Source: Chitinophagales bacterium (lineage in GTDB: Bacteria > Bacteroidota > Bacteroidia > Chitinophagales > Chitinophagaceae). Taken from it: 11,698 bases of DNA. Below the pieces are notes generated by a model that worked only from the letters and a program-made list of their open reading frames with translations, had not been told where the DNA came from and did not search any database. Made by a program: the position numbers and the translations under genes. Shown here piece by piece: positions 5,593 through 11,698 of the stretch. Where the stretch lies: positions 2,501-14,198 of the forward strand of contig JAAFHG010000054.1 of NCBI GenBank assembly GCA_013297585.1, in the 5' to 3' direction. Numbering within the stretch: the first letter of the stretch is position 1; every line of letters begins with the position of its first letter.

Positions 5593-7566
5593 TTAGTGAT
5601 GATCTATTCTTGTAAGTTTAAAGCTTGGAATATTAGATACAATTAGAGGAAATTTCTCTACAGTTACATTACTGGGATCTAATCCAAAACCACGCTCTTC
5701 GCTTAGGCTTATTTCTTTTAACCAAAAGTATAATTTCATAATAATGCGCTCAAAGAATGGCAATTCATTATCTTGACTTAGGAACTTCTCTAGTACAACA
5801 ATTTGGAAGTCGCCTACTACATTGTTTCTTTCTAAGCTGGTGTAGCGACTTGTAATATTTACTTCCTTGTTCATTACTAAGTTTTGAACTACTTGTTTAA
5901 GCATTAGCGTAATTTTTTGCTCTACCCTAAAACCTAGTCTAAACTCTATTCTTATCACGTCGTCTTTTACTACATGGTCTACGCTGTATTCGCAAGTATA
6001 TGGGTCGTCTAGCACATCAACGTGTACAAACCAGTAAACATTGGCTCTCTTCGGCTTTCGGTTTAAAATAGAATAGATAATTTTATGCTCAATCTCTTTT
6101 GGATTGTTAGCACTAGTCATATATACCAAATGCGTCGCATATGTTGGAATGCTTGTATCCTCACTTAATTCTTTAAGCATTGGTATATAATGCTGTAAGC
6201 GTACAAATTCCACATAGCGGTTTTTAATTTTTCTACTTCTAAACCATACATACATAACCGCAAATAAAGCCCCACCTACTACTAGTGTAACGTAACCACC
6301 ATGTGGAAACTTCTCTAGATTAGCAATTAAAAAGGAGACTTCTATGGTAAAATACGTAGCAAGATATACATATATCCAAATAGGTATTACACGATGACTG
6401 ACCAAGAAATTGGCAAACAGGATAGACGTGCTAATCATGCACATGGTAATAGCCAAGCCATAAGCAGCCTCCATATTAGAAGACTTTTGGAAATACATTA
6501 CCACACCTATACAACCCGCAAACAATAACAAATTTATACCAGGTATATACACTTGCCCCTTTTCGTCGGTTGGGTAGGTAATTTTCATTCTTGGCCATAG
6601 GTTTAAGCGTATTGCTTCAGAAATGAGCGTAAAAGATCCAGAAATTAAAGCTTGGCTGGCAATTATTGCAGCAACCGTTGCTACTATAATACCTATCAAC
6701 TTAAACCATTGTGGCATAATACCATAGAAGGGGTTAAAACCACTTTCGAATAACCCTGCTGGAATTATTTGACTATGATAATTGGCTAGTAACCAAGCGC
6801 CTTGTCCTAAATAGTTAAGTATTAAGCAGGTTTTTACAAATACCCACGATATACGAATATTGCCTTTGCCACAGTGACCAAGATCGCTATACAAGGCTTC
6901 AGCACCAGTGGTACATAAAAATACAGCTCCCAAAATCCAGAAACCTTTAGGATATACTGTTAGTAACTCAATAGCATAATGTGGGCTTAGCGACTTAAAA
7001 ATACCCAAATCATCGAAAATATGCGTACAACCAAGTGCAGCAAGCATACCAAACCACACAATCATAATAGGGCCAAACATTTTACCAATAGAAGCGGTGC
7101 CAAACTGTTGCAAGAAAAATAGAAAGGCAATAATACAACTAACAATAATAATGATGGTTTTGGTAGTAATACCATGTAGCGCAGGCAACTGACGCAAACC
7201 TTCTACAGCCGATGTTACAGAGATAGGTGGGGTGATGATACCATCGGCCAATAAAGCTGCACCACCAATCATTGCAGGAATTACTAGCCATTTTTTTCTA
7301 CGTCTTACCAAGGCGTATAAACTAAAAATACCGCCTTCACCACGGTTATCCGCTTTCAAGGTCAGTATTACGTATTTTACGGTAGTTTGCAGTGTAAGCG
7401 TCCAAATAATACAAGATAAAGAACCTAGTATCAATTCTTCTGTAATACGCCTGCCGTTAATAATTGAGTTTAAAACGTAGAGGGGTGATGTACCAATGTC
7501 GCCATAGATAATGCCAAGTGCTATTACCAAGCCGGCGGCAGAAACTTTGTTAATGTGCTTGCTCAC
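5593..7566 (-). CDS. kup: Kup-type low-affinity potassium transporter
   Basis: Potassium uptake permease of the KUP/HAK/KT family, which imports K+ with protons through the inner membrane. The signature GIIYGDIGTSPLYV is at residues 18-31, followed by DNRGEGGIFSLYALVRR and the EALYSDLGHCG motif in the middle of the membrane core. About 12 helices fill residues 10-445, and a soluble C-terminal domain of about 210 residues follows (from WFRSRKIKNRYVEF). The length of 657 fits the family (about 620-660). The start codon is GTG (7566-7564), directly before the conserved N-terminus; there is no clear Shine-Dalgarno site. It is a single-gene unit with its own promoter and the shared terminator at 5533-5582. 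Confidence 0.95.
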   Translation of the reverse strand: MSKHINKVSAAGLVIALGIIYGDIGTSPLYVLNSIINGRRITEELILGSLSCIIWTLTLQTTVKYVILTLKADNRGEGGIFSLYALVRRRKKWLVIPAMIGGAALLADGIITPPISVTSAVEGLRQLPALHGITTKTIIIIVSCIIAFLFFLQQFGTASIGKMFGPIMIVWFGMLAALGCTHIFDDLGIFKSLSPHYAIELLTVYPKGFWILGAVFLCTTGAEALYSDLGHCGKGNIRISWVFVKTCLILNYLGQGAWLLANYHSQIIPAGLFESGFNPFYGIMPQWFKLIGIIVATVAAIIASQALISGSFTLISEAIRLNLWPRMKITYPTDEKGQVYIPGINLLLFAGCIGVVMYFQKSSNMEAAYGLAITMCMISTSILFANFLVSHRVIPIWIYVYLATYFTIEVSFLIANLEKFPHGGYVTLVVGGALFAVMYVWFRSRKIKNRYVEFVRLQHYIPMLKELSEDTSIPTYATHLVYMTSANNPKEIEHKIIYSILNRKPKRANVYWFVHVDVLDDPYTCEYSVDHVVKDDVIRIEFRLGFRVEQKITLMLKQVVQNLVMNKEVNITSRYTSLERNNVVGDFQIVVLEKFLSQDNELPFFERIIMKLYFWLKEISLSEERGFGLDPSNVTVEKFPLIVSNIPSFKLTRIDHH

Positions 7567-7591
7567 AGTTAAAGATTTGCCTTAAAAAAAT

Positions 7592-7599
7592 CAAAAGTA
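7592..7599 (-). promoter_or_regulatory. Probable kup promoter (-7 element)
   Basis: The minus-strand sequence TACTTTTG fits TAnnTTTG and lies 25 bases upstream of the GTG start. The -33 position carries only ATTT (7622-7619), so the upstream half is weak. Confidence 0.5.
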
Positions 7600-7781
7600 T
7601 TGTTAAAATCAATCCGTAAAATAAAAAATATTTTCAAACACTAGTTATACACAAAAAGTGTTCATTTTTAACGTATCAAATAGTGTTAGATAACTCTTTG
7701 CAGTTAAAAGTTTACATATTTAGTACCAATGTAGATTATAAAACGTAGCCGCCACATCACATTAACATTTCGAATGTACAG

Positions 7782-7816
7782 AAATAAAAAAGCCAGCTCA
7801 AGTAATTGAACCAGCT
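7782..7816 (-). terminator. Rho-independent terminator of the rpmB operon (one direction)
   Basis: On the minus strand AGCTGGTTCAA (7816-7806), loop TTAC, then TTGAGCTGGCT (7801-7791) pair over 11 positions, three of them G-U wobbles. A run TTTTTATTT follows. The wobbles would be A-C mismatches in the other strand's RNA, so the structure works only for minus-strand transcription. It ends the ribosomal operon before kup. Confidence 0.8.
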
Positions 7817-7841
7817 TGTAATAAGTTATAAACACAAATAG

Positions 7842-8015
7842 TTATTTTTCAGCTAAGAAATCTTTCACTTTGTCTTTGTGTATGATTGCCTCTTTAAAAG
7901 TATAGGCACCTGATTTTGGGCTACGTACGGCTTTAATTACTTTAGTGTAATTTTTGGCTTCCGCTGCAGCCTTTAAATCCTTAACTTTCGCATTCTTTGA
8001 AGCTACTTTTGCCAT
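7842..8015 (-). CDS. DUF4295 family small basic protein (ribosomal operon)
   Basis: A 57-residue lysine-rich protein starting MAKVASKNAKVKDLK and containing NYTKVIKAVRSPKSGAYTFKE (about 22-42), ending KDFLAEK. This matches the DUF4295 family, found in Bacteroidota right after rpmG. Its ATG (8015-8013) is three bases after the rpmG stop, so it is the last gene of the operon, and a terminator follows 26 bases after its stop. The biochemical role is not established. The composition (many lysines, nearly no acidic patches), size and context suggest a ribosome-associated protein, which is inference. Confidence 0.88.
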   Translation of the reverse strand: MAKVASKNAKVKDLKAAAEAKNYTKVIKAVRSPKSGAYTFKEAIIHKDKVKDFLAEK

Positions 8016-8018
8016 GGT

Positions 8019-8201
8019 TTATTTAATTTCTTTATGAACAGTTACTTTTTTCAAAATTGGGTTATACTTCTTAAGCTCTAAACGCTCAGGAGTATTTTTT
8101 TTGTTCTTGTTGCTGATGTAGCGGCTTGTACCAGGCATACCACTTGTTTTATGCTCGGTACATTCCAAAATCACCTGAACTCTGCTACCTTTCTTTGCCA
8201 T
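8019..8201 (-). CDS. rpmG: Ribosomal protein bL33
   Basis: Large-subunit ribosomal protein L33 of 60 residues. It begins MAKKGSRVQVILECTEHKTSG and continues with SRYISNKNKKNTPERLELKKYNP, the conserved L33 core, ending KEIK. Only one cysteine (C14) is present, so this is the zinc-free (C-minus) form that lacks the four-cysteine ribbon. It lies 27 bases downstream of rpmB and 3 bases upstream of the DUF4295 gene, so all three share one transcript. The ATG is at 8201-8199. Confidence 0.95.
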   Translation of the reverse strand: MAKKGSRVQVILECTEHKTSGMPGTSRYISNKNKKNTPERLELKKYNPILKKVTVHKEIK

Positions 8202-8228
8202 TATATAGATAATTTGTGGTGTATAAAA

Positions 8229-8465
8229 TTAGATTTTTTCGCCTTTAGCTCTTAGTGCTTTGACTGTAGCTTCTAAACCATTTTTATTGATGGTACGGAT
8301 AGCTTCGCTAGATACTTTTAAAGTAACCCAGCGGTCTTCTTCAGCATAAAAGAAACGTTTTGTTTGTAAATTTGGCAAAAACCTACGTTTAGTTTTAATG
8401 TTTGAGTGAGAAACACTATTACCAACCATTGGCTTTTTTCCTGTAACTTGACATACTCTTGCCAT
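8229..8465 (-). CDS. rpmB: Ribosomal protein bL28
   Basis: Large-subunit ribosomal protein L28 of 78 residues. It starts MARVCQVTGKKPMVGNSVSH, the conserved N-terminus, followed by SNIKTKRRFLPNLQ and a C-terminal helix region TINKNGLEATVKALRAKGEKI. The start is the ATG at 8465-8463. The frame stays open for 17 more codons upstream, but they run through the promoter and match nothing in L28. A single cysteine in the N-terminus means it is the zinc-free form. It is the first gene of the rpmB-rpmG-DUF4295 operon, with a strong promoter ending 21 bases before the start codon. Confidence 0.95.
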   Translation of the reverse strand: MARVCQVTGKKPMVGNSVSHSNIKTKRRFLPNLQTKRFFYAEEDRWVTLKVSSEAIRTINKNGLEATVKALRAKGEKI

Positions 8466-8486
8466 AACACATTTTTTTTCGGACGG

Positions 8487-8517
8487 CAAAAGTAAGGAAT
8501 GAGTTTTGAATAGCAAT
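8487..8517 (-). promoter_or_regulatory. Promoter of the rpmB operon
   Basis: On the minus strand ATTG (8517-8514) is followed after exactly 19 bases by TACTTTTG (8494-8487), a near-ideal Bacteroidota housekeeping promoter. The short leader of about 18 bases ends in an A-rich run and has no Shine-Dalgarno site. Confidence 0.8.
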
Positions 8518-8560
8518 AGATTTTTAGAGTTTTTTATTACAAACTGCTAAAAAATTAATT

Positions 8561-9433
8561 TTAAACCTTTCTATAGCGTAATACACGTAGCATTTGTAGT
8601 GCTACTGACAAAATAATGAGTGCAAAACCCCAATAAAAGCCATCACCCAATTCTTTATTTTCGTGATAAACAGCAAAAGCCAGTATAATGCCGTACACTG
8701 GTTCTAGATTTAACGTAAGATTTTGTGTAAATGCAGATACTTTTTGCAAAGCCTGTAGCGACAAATCCATAGCCAATAGTGTACAAAACCAACTCATTAA
8801 CACTAACCAAAACCAATCTAACATAGTAGGAACCATTTGATTGGTAGGAAATGCTAATAAATAAAATGGCAACAAAGCCGTAATAGCCAAAAAGCCACCG
8901 CTTAATTCGTACAGCATCATGGTTTTTGGCGCAATGGTAGCTACCACTTTTTTATTGACAATTGAAAACACAACGCTAAAAAGAGTTGCAAGTAGCCCTA
9001 TTAGAATGCCAAGTTTATAATGCGGATCGAAATGAAAAATGAGATAAATACCAGCAATACCTATAAAACCGAGTAAGAACTCTATGGCATTAAACTTTTT
9101 ACGGGTAAAAATAGGTTCTACAATAGCGGTGAATAAACCAGCCGACGATAGACAAACTAAGGCAATAGAAACATTAGCAAACTTAATACTGCCATAAAAA
9201 AATACCCAGTGTAAGGCTACAATAGCTCCTGCACCAAATAACTGCCATACTTTTTTAACTGGTAGTTTTTCTAGCTTGCCAGTAGAGCAAAGCATTACAA
9301 ACAATGTAATTACTGTAATGAGAATCCTGTACCAAACCAATAATGGTGCGTTGAGTGTAATTAACCTACCAAGTACGCCAGTAAAACCCCAGAGAAAAAC
9401 GGCAATATGTAGCTTGATTAAGGTAGAGCGCAA
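8561..9433 (-). CDS. EamA-family (DMT superfamily) transporter
   Basis: Inner-membrane drug/metabolite exporter of the 10-helix EamA type, about 290 residues, built of two repeats of five helices. The first repeat begins IKLHIAVFLWGFTGVLGR and includes APLLVWYRILI. The second ends near GFALIILSVALQML. The PVYGIILAF stretch near the end is typical. I place the start at TTG 9433-9431 (LRSTLIKLH), because family members begin a few residues before this first helix. The same frame also has a GTG at 9517 that would add 28 residues, of which the first ten codons overlap the upstream glycosyltransferase gene. There is no ATG choice, so the start is uncertain. The substrate is unknown (amino acids or small metabolites are usual in the family). 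It is probably co-transcribed with the glycosyltransferase gene. Confidence 0.85.
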   Translation of the reverse strand: MRSTLIKLHIAVFLWGFTGVLGRLITLNAPLLVWYRILITVITLFVMLCSTGKLEKLPVKKVWQLFGAGAIVALHWVFFYGSIKFANVSIALVCLSSAGLFTAIVEPIFTRKKFNAIEFLLGFIGIAGIYLIFHFDPHYKLGILIGLLATLFSVVFSIVNKKVVATIAPKTMMLYELSGGFLAITALLPFYLLAFPTNQMVPTMLDWFWLVLMSWFCTLLAMDLSLQALQKVSAFTQNLTLNLEPVYGIILAFAVYHENKELGDGFYWGFALIILSVALQMLRVLRYRKV

Positions 9434-9488
9434 GAAATAATAATTTGGAATTTGTGGTTTAAATTTTTGATTGAAGATTTTAAATCTG

Positions 9489-10295
9489 TTATTTGCTTTC
9501 AGCAGCAAAATCTGCACTAAAATTACCCGAAATAACTTTAGCGGTTTCAGTAGGTACTTTTACCTTACGCTTAAAGCCGCCGAACATACTTTGCCATTGC
9601 AAGCGCAATACACCTACCATACCTTCTTTTAAGATTTTAGCGCTCATTTTACTTACACCTGTTTTTCTGTCTTGAAAAGTAATAGGTACTTCTGTAATCA
9701 TAAAACCAAGTTTCCACGAAACAAACTTCATAGCTATTTGAAATGCATAACCTATAAAATTAATTTCATCAAGTTTAATAGCTTCTAATACTTTGATACT
9801 ATAACATATAAAACCTGCAGTAGGATCTTTAACGGGTAGCCAAGTAAGTATTTTGGTATACAAAGCACCACCACGTGAATAAAAATGACGATCAAACGGC
9901 CAATCGGCTACTTTACCACCCTTAACGTAACGGCTGCCGATAGCTACATCTGCACCGTCAATTTTACAGGCTTCATACAGGCGCTGTAAATCTTCAGGAT
10001 TGTGCGAGAAATCTGCATCCATTTCAAAAACGTACTTGTAACCATTTTTAATAGCCCATTTAAAGCCATGTATATACGCAGTACCAAGCCCTAGTTTGCC
10101 AGCTCTTTCTTCAATAAATAATTGATTAGGATAAGTTGGTTGTAAATCTTTTACAATTTTTGCAGTACCATCTGGTGAGCCGTTATCTATTACAAGCACA
10201 TGAAAGTACTGCCGTAAATTAAATACAGCATGAAGGATGTTTGCAATGTTCTCCTTCTCATTGTAAGTAGGTATTATAACCAATTTTTCCAACAC
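9489..10295 (-). CDS. Polyprenyl-phosphate glycosyltransferase, DPM1-like (GT2)
   Basis: Family 2 glycosyltransferase of the dolichol-phosphate mannose synthase (DPM1) type, which moves a sugar from a nucleotide donor to a polyprenyl phosphate at the inner membrane. Residues 7-17 read IIPTYNEKENI, 37-44 DNGSPDGT, 93-102 DADFSHNPED (the metal-binding DxD region), then IGSRYVKGG near 118-126, and FQDRKTGVSKM near 207-217. The length of 268 without C-terminal membrane helices fits the short soluble DPM1 form. D38, usual in the DDxSPDGT motif, is N38 here. The start is GTG 10295, or the adjacent TTG 10292; no Shine-Dalgarno site is seen. The likely product is mannosyl- or glucosyl-phospho-polyprenol for surface glycan or protein glycosylation, inferred from the family. 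Confidence 0.9.
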   Translation of the reverse strand: MLEKLVIIPTYNEKENIANILHAVFNLRQYFHVLVIDNGSPDGTAKIVKDLQPTYPNQLFIEERAGKLGLGTAYIHGFKWAIKNGYKYVFEMDADFSHNPEDLQRLYEACKIDGADVAIGSRYVKGGKVADWPFDRHFYSRGGALYTKILTWLPVKDPTAGFICYSIKVLEAIKLDEINFIGYAFQIAMKFVSWKLGFMITEVPITFQDRKTGVSKMSAKILKEGMVGVLRLQWQSMFGGFKRKVKVPTETAKVISGNFSADFAAESK

Positions 10296-10380
10296 TAAAA
10301 GGGGGTATTTATCACTAAGATAGTTTAAAAAATGAATTTACCAGCTATTTTTTAGCAAATAACAGGGTTTTAACGTTCAA

Positions 10381-11151
10381 CTACCCCTTCTTTAACAAAG
10401 TTCTATTTAAAATTTCTGTGAATTTTTGTTTTGTGTTAATTGCAAAATCACCTTTCATCATCCAATCGTAGTATTGTGGCTCTTCTTTTAGCACTTGCGT
10501 TACAGGCTTGCCTTTGTGCTTGCCAAAGTTGAAAACCTCTATACCATTCACTTTTATAAAACGGCGAGCAAAATCTACAATATCATCTTCACCTGTAAAT
10601 TTTACAATACTTTCTACTGTATTGCCAATATTTGGATAACGCTCTACTTGTGCCTCTAAAACTTCCCAAGTTGCTGTTGCATCTGCCTCTGCACCATGCG
10701 CACCTTCAAGCACTTTATTGCAATAAAATTTATATGCTGCACCTAAAGTACGTTGTTCCATTTGGTGAAATACCTTTTGCACATCTACCAATTTTCTACC
10801 GTTAATGTTAAAATCAATACCTGCACGTGAAAATTCTTCTATCAATAAAGGTAAATCAAAGCGATTGCTATTGTACCCACCCAAATCGCAATTGTCTAAA
10901 AACTGTTTTATTTCGTTGGCAACAGCTTTAAACGTTGGTGCATCTTTTACCATCTCATCGGTAATGCCATGCACATCGCTTGCGCCCTGTGGTATTGGTA
11001 TTAATGGATTAATGATTTTGCGTTTTACCAATTTTGCACCATCAACGGCAATTTTTACAATGGCTATTTCTACAATTCTATCGTTGCTAATATTGATGCC
11101 TGTTGTTTCTAAATCTATAAAGGCGATGGGACGAGTTAATTGTAAATTCAT
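10381..11151 (-). CDS. DnaQ-like DEDDh 3'-5' exonuclease with ExoX-like C-terminus
   Basis: 3'-5' exonuclease of the DnaQ/RNase T fold, 256 residues. All five catalytic residues are visible: D13 and E15 in FIDLETTG, D99 in SNRFDLPLL, and H152 with D157 in HGAEADA, giving a complete DEDDh set. The VHGITDEMV block (60-68) is typical of epsilon-like proofreading domains. After the nuclease domain (about 1-175) comes a second small domain (about 205-250, FNFGKHKGKPVTQVL, then YYDWMMKGDF), like the C-terminal domain of exonuclease X. Probable role: DNA repair or nucleotide clean-up as a stand-alone nuclease. It need not be the polymerase III epsilon subunit. ATG 11151 directly precedes the conserved N-terminus. 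Confidence 0.92.
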   Translation of the reverse strand: MNLQLTRPIAFIDLETTGINISNDRIVEIAIVKIAVDGAKLVKRKIINPLIPIPQGASDVHGITDEMVKDAPTFKAVANEIKQFLDNCDLGGYNSNRFDLPLLIEEFSRAGIDFNINGRKLVDVQKVFHQMEQRTLGAAYKFYCNKVLEGAHGAEADATATWEVLEAQVERYPNIGNTVESIVKFTGEDDIVDFARRFIKVNGIEVFNFGKHKGKPVTQVLKEEPQYYDWMMKGDFAINTKQKFTEILNRTLLKKG

Positions 11152-11185
11152 GTAATGTTAGGGGTATTTTTCAGAATGATAATTG

Positions 11186-11193
11186 CGAAAGTA
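11186..11193 (-). promoter_or_regulatory. Possible exonuclease gene promoter (-7 element)
   Basis: The minus-strand sequence TACTTTCG is one base off TAnnTTTG and lies 34 bases before the ATG at 11151. The -33 region has no clear TTTG at the right distance, so support is partial. Confidence 0.4.
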
Positions 11194-11272
11194 AGTAACC
11201 ACAATTAGCATATTGAAAATAATTTTACAAAAACTTATGTTTTTGAAGAGGCAACAACTACCATCTTTACCT

Positions 11273-11280
11273 TATCTTTG
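11273..11280 (+). promoter_or_regulatory. Probable promoter of the small lipoprotein gene
   Basis: TATCTTTG fully matches the -7 element TAnnTTTG and lies 42 bases before the ATG at 11323. A TTTTG at 11241-11245 is too far upstream (27 bases) to be the usual partner. Confidence 0.5.
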
Positions 11281-11322
11281 AAGTAAGGTATATCTTATTT
11301 AACCCTTCATACATTTTATTTT

Positions 11323-11442
11323 ATGAAAAAAACAATCATAATTATTGTTTTGTTTGCATTTACAGGTGCAATTTTGGCATCTTGTGCTTCTAGCCGTGGT
11401 AAAGGTTGCCCTACTACCAATCCTAAATATTTTAGAGGTTAA
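11323..11442 (+). CDS. 39-residue lipoprotein with GCPTTNPKYFRG tail
   Basis: A short frame from ATG 11323 to TAA 11440-11442. It begins MKKTIIIIVLFAFTGAILASC, a textbook lipoprotein signal with the lipobox LASC and the acceptor cysteine at position 21. The mature part would be only 19 residues: CASSRGKGCPTTNPKYFRG, with a second cysteine at 29. I recall similar tiny lipoproteins ending in GCP-x-x-x-P-x-Y-F-R-like tails in Bacteroidota, without a known function. Anchoring in a membrane facing the periplasm is expected. A matching -7 element lies 42 bases upstream. No clear terminator separates it from the next gene, 34 bases on, so the two may share a transcript. Confidence 0.78.
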   Translation: MKKTIIIIVLFAFTGAILASCASSRGKGCPTTNPKYFRG

Positions 11443-11476
11443 TTTTTAGTTGTATTTTTTTGAATAAGAAGCACTT

Positions 11477-11698
11477 ATGAATTGGATTGCACTCGAGACT
11501 GAACAGCAGTTACAGCAAATAGCTGATACATCTTTTACCACACCACAAGTTATTTTCAAACACAGTACTACCTGTAGCATTAGCAGTATGGCTTTAAACA
11601 GACTTGAACGCTCTGAACCGCCTACTAATGTTGACTTTTACTATCTTGACCTTTTAAAACAACGTCCTATTTCTGCGGCTATTGCCGAAAAATTCCAA
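11477..11698 (+). CDS. ytxJ: YtxJ-type monothiol bacilliredoxin, cut by window end
   Basis: The first 74 codons from ATG 11477 run in one open frame to the window edge. The product starts MNWIALETEQQLQQIADTS and contains VIFKHSTTCSISSMALNRLE (residues 25-44), the active-site region of the YtxJ/DUF2847 family with its single cysteine C33. It continues with FYYLDLLKQRPIS, also family-like. In Bacillus, members (BrxC/YtxJ) take bacillithiol off protein cysteines by a thioredoxin-fold mechanism in the cytoplasm. About 35-45 residues are missing on the right. The family is recognised with good confidence. The link to bacillithiol in this organism is inferred, since no bsh genes are in the window. 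Confidence 0.87.
   Translation, partial: MNWIALETEQQLQQIADTSFTTPQVIFKHSTTCSISSMALNRLERSEPPTNVDFYYLDLLKQRPISAAIAEKFQ

Noticed and set aside
7232..7480. 82-residue plus-strand frame opposite kup
   Set aside because: It is an antisense shadow of the conserved Kup N-terminal region.
8466..8516. 17-residue N-terminal extension of L28
   Set aside because: The codons run through the -7 promoter element, and L28 begins at MARVCQVTGK.
9434..9517. 28-residue N-terminal extension of the EamA protein from GTG 9517
   Set aside because: The basic, non-conserved stretch overlaps the glycosyltransferase gene; TTG 9433 sits just before the first helix. Not fully excluded.
10805..11155. 116-residue plus-strand frame opposite the exonuclease
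   Set aside because: It is antisense to the complete DEDDh nuclease domain, with no family match seen.

Overview
The window looks like chromosomal core sequence of a low-GC member of the Bacteroidota, most likely a Chitinophagaceae-type genome. The evidence is the Bacteroidota promoter form (TTTG, about 19 bases, TAnnTTTG) at many gene starts, the lack of clear Shine-Dalgarno sites, the rpmB-rpmG-DUF4295 operon that is typical of the phylum, and a YtxJ-like bacilliredoxin gene. I see no insertion sequence, phage gene, tRNA or CRISPR array.

Layout. Bases 1-475 hold no protein gene. Read on the minus strand they look like the leader of an rRNA operon: three tandem promoters, short hairpins at the start of the transcripts, and boxA-like elements. 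The 16S gene itself would begin just outside the left edge. Bases 480-935 are a quiet AT-rich spacer. A plus-strand cluster follows: a secreted 824-residue PIG-L/LmbE-type deacetylase (936-3410), a 49-residue membrane microprotein (3423-3572), a 36-residue membrane microprotein (3678-3788), and a sodium:solute symporter (3785-5515) whose ATG overlaps the stop of the second microprotein. A perfect 17-bp inverted repeat at 5533-5582 separates this cluster from the converging Kup potassium transporter (7566-5593).

The minus-strand block continues, in transcription order from the right, with a DEDDh exonuclease (11151-10381), a DPM1-like polyprenyl-phosphate glycosyltransferase (10295-9489), an EamA-family exporter (about 9433-8561) and the ribosomal protein operon rpmB-rpmG-DUF4295 (8465-7842). 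That operon has a near-ideal promoter and its own one-directional terminator. At the right edge, on the plus strand, are a 39-residue lipoprotein gene and the 5' part of a YtxJ-type bacilliredoxin gene.

The least-described part is the PIG-L / microprotein / microprotein / symporter cluster. The order and the tight spacing suggest a secreted zinc deacetylase working with a sodium-coupled importer that carries one or two tiny membrane subunits. The substrate cannot be read from the sequence. Five of the features were found only by reading short frames directly: the 49-, 36-, 57- and 39-residue genes and the edge-truncated gene.
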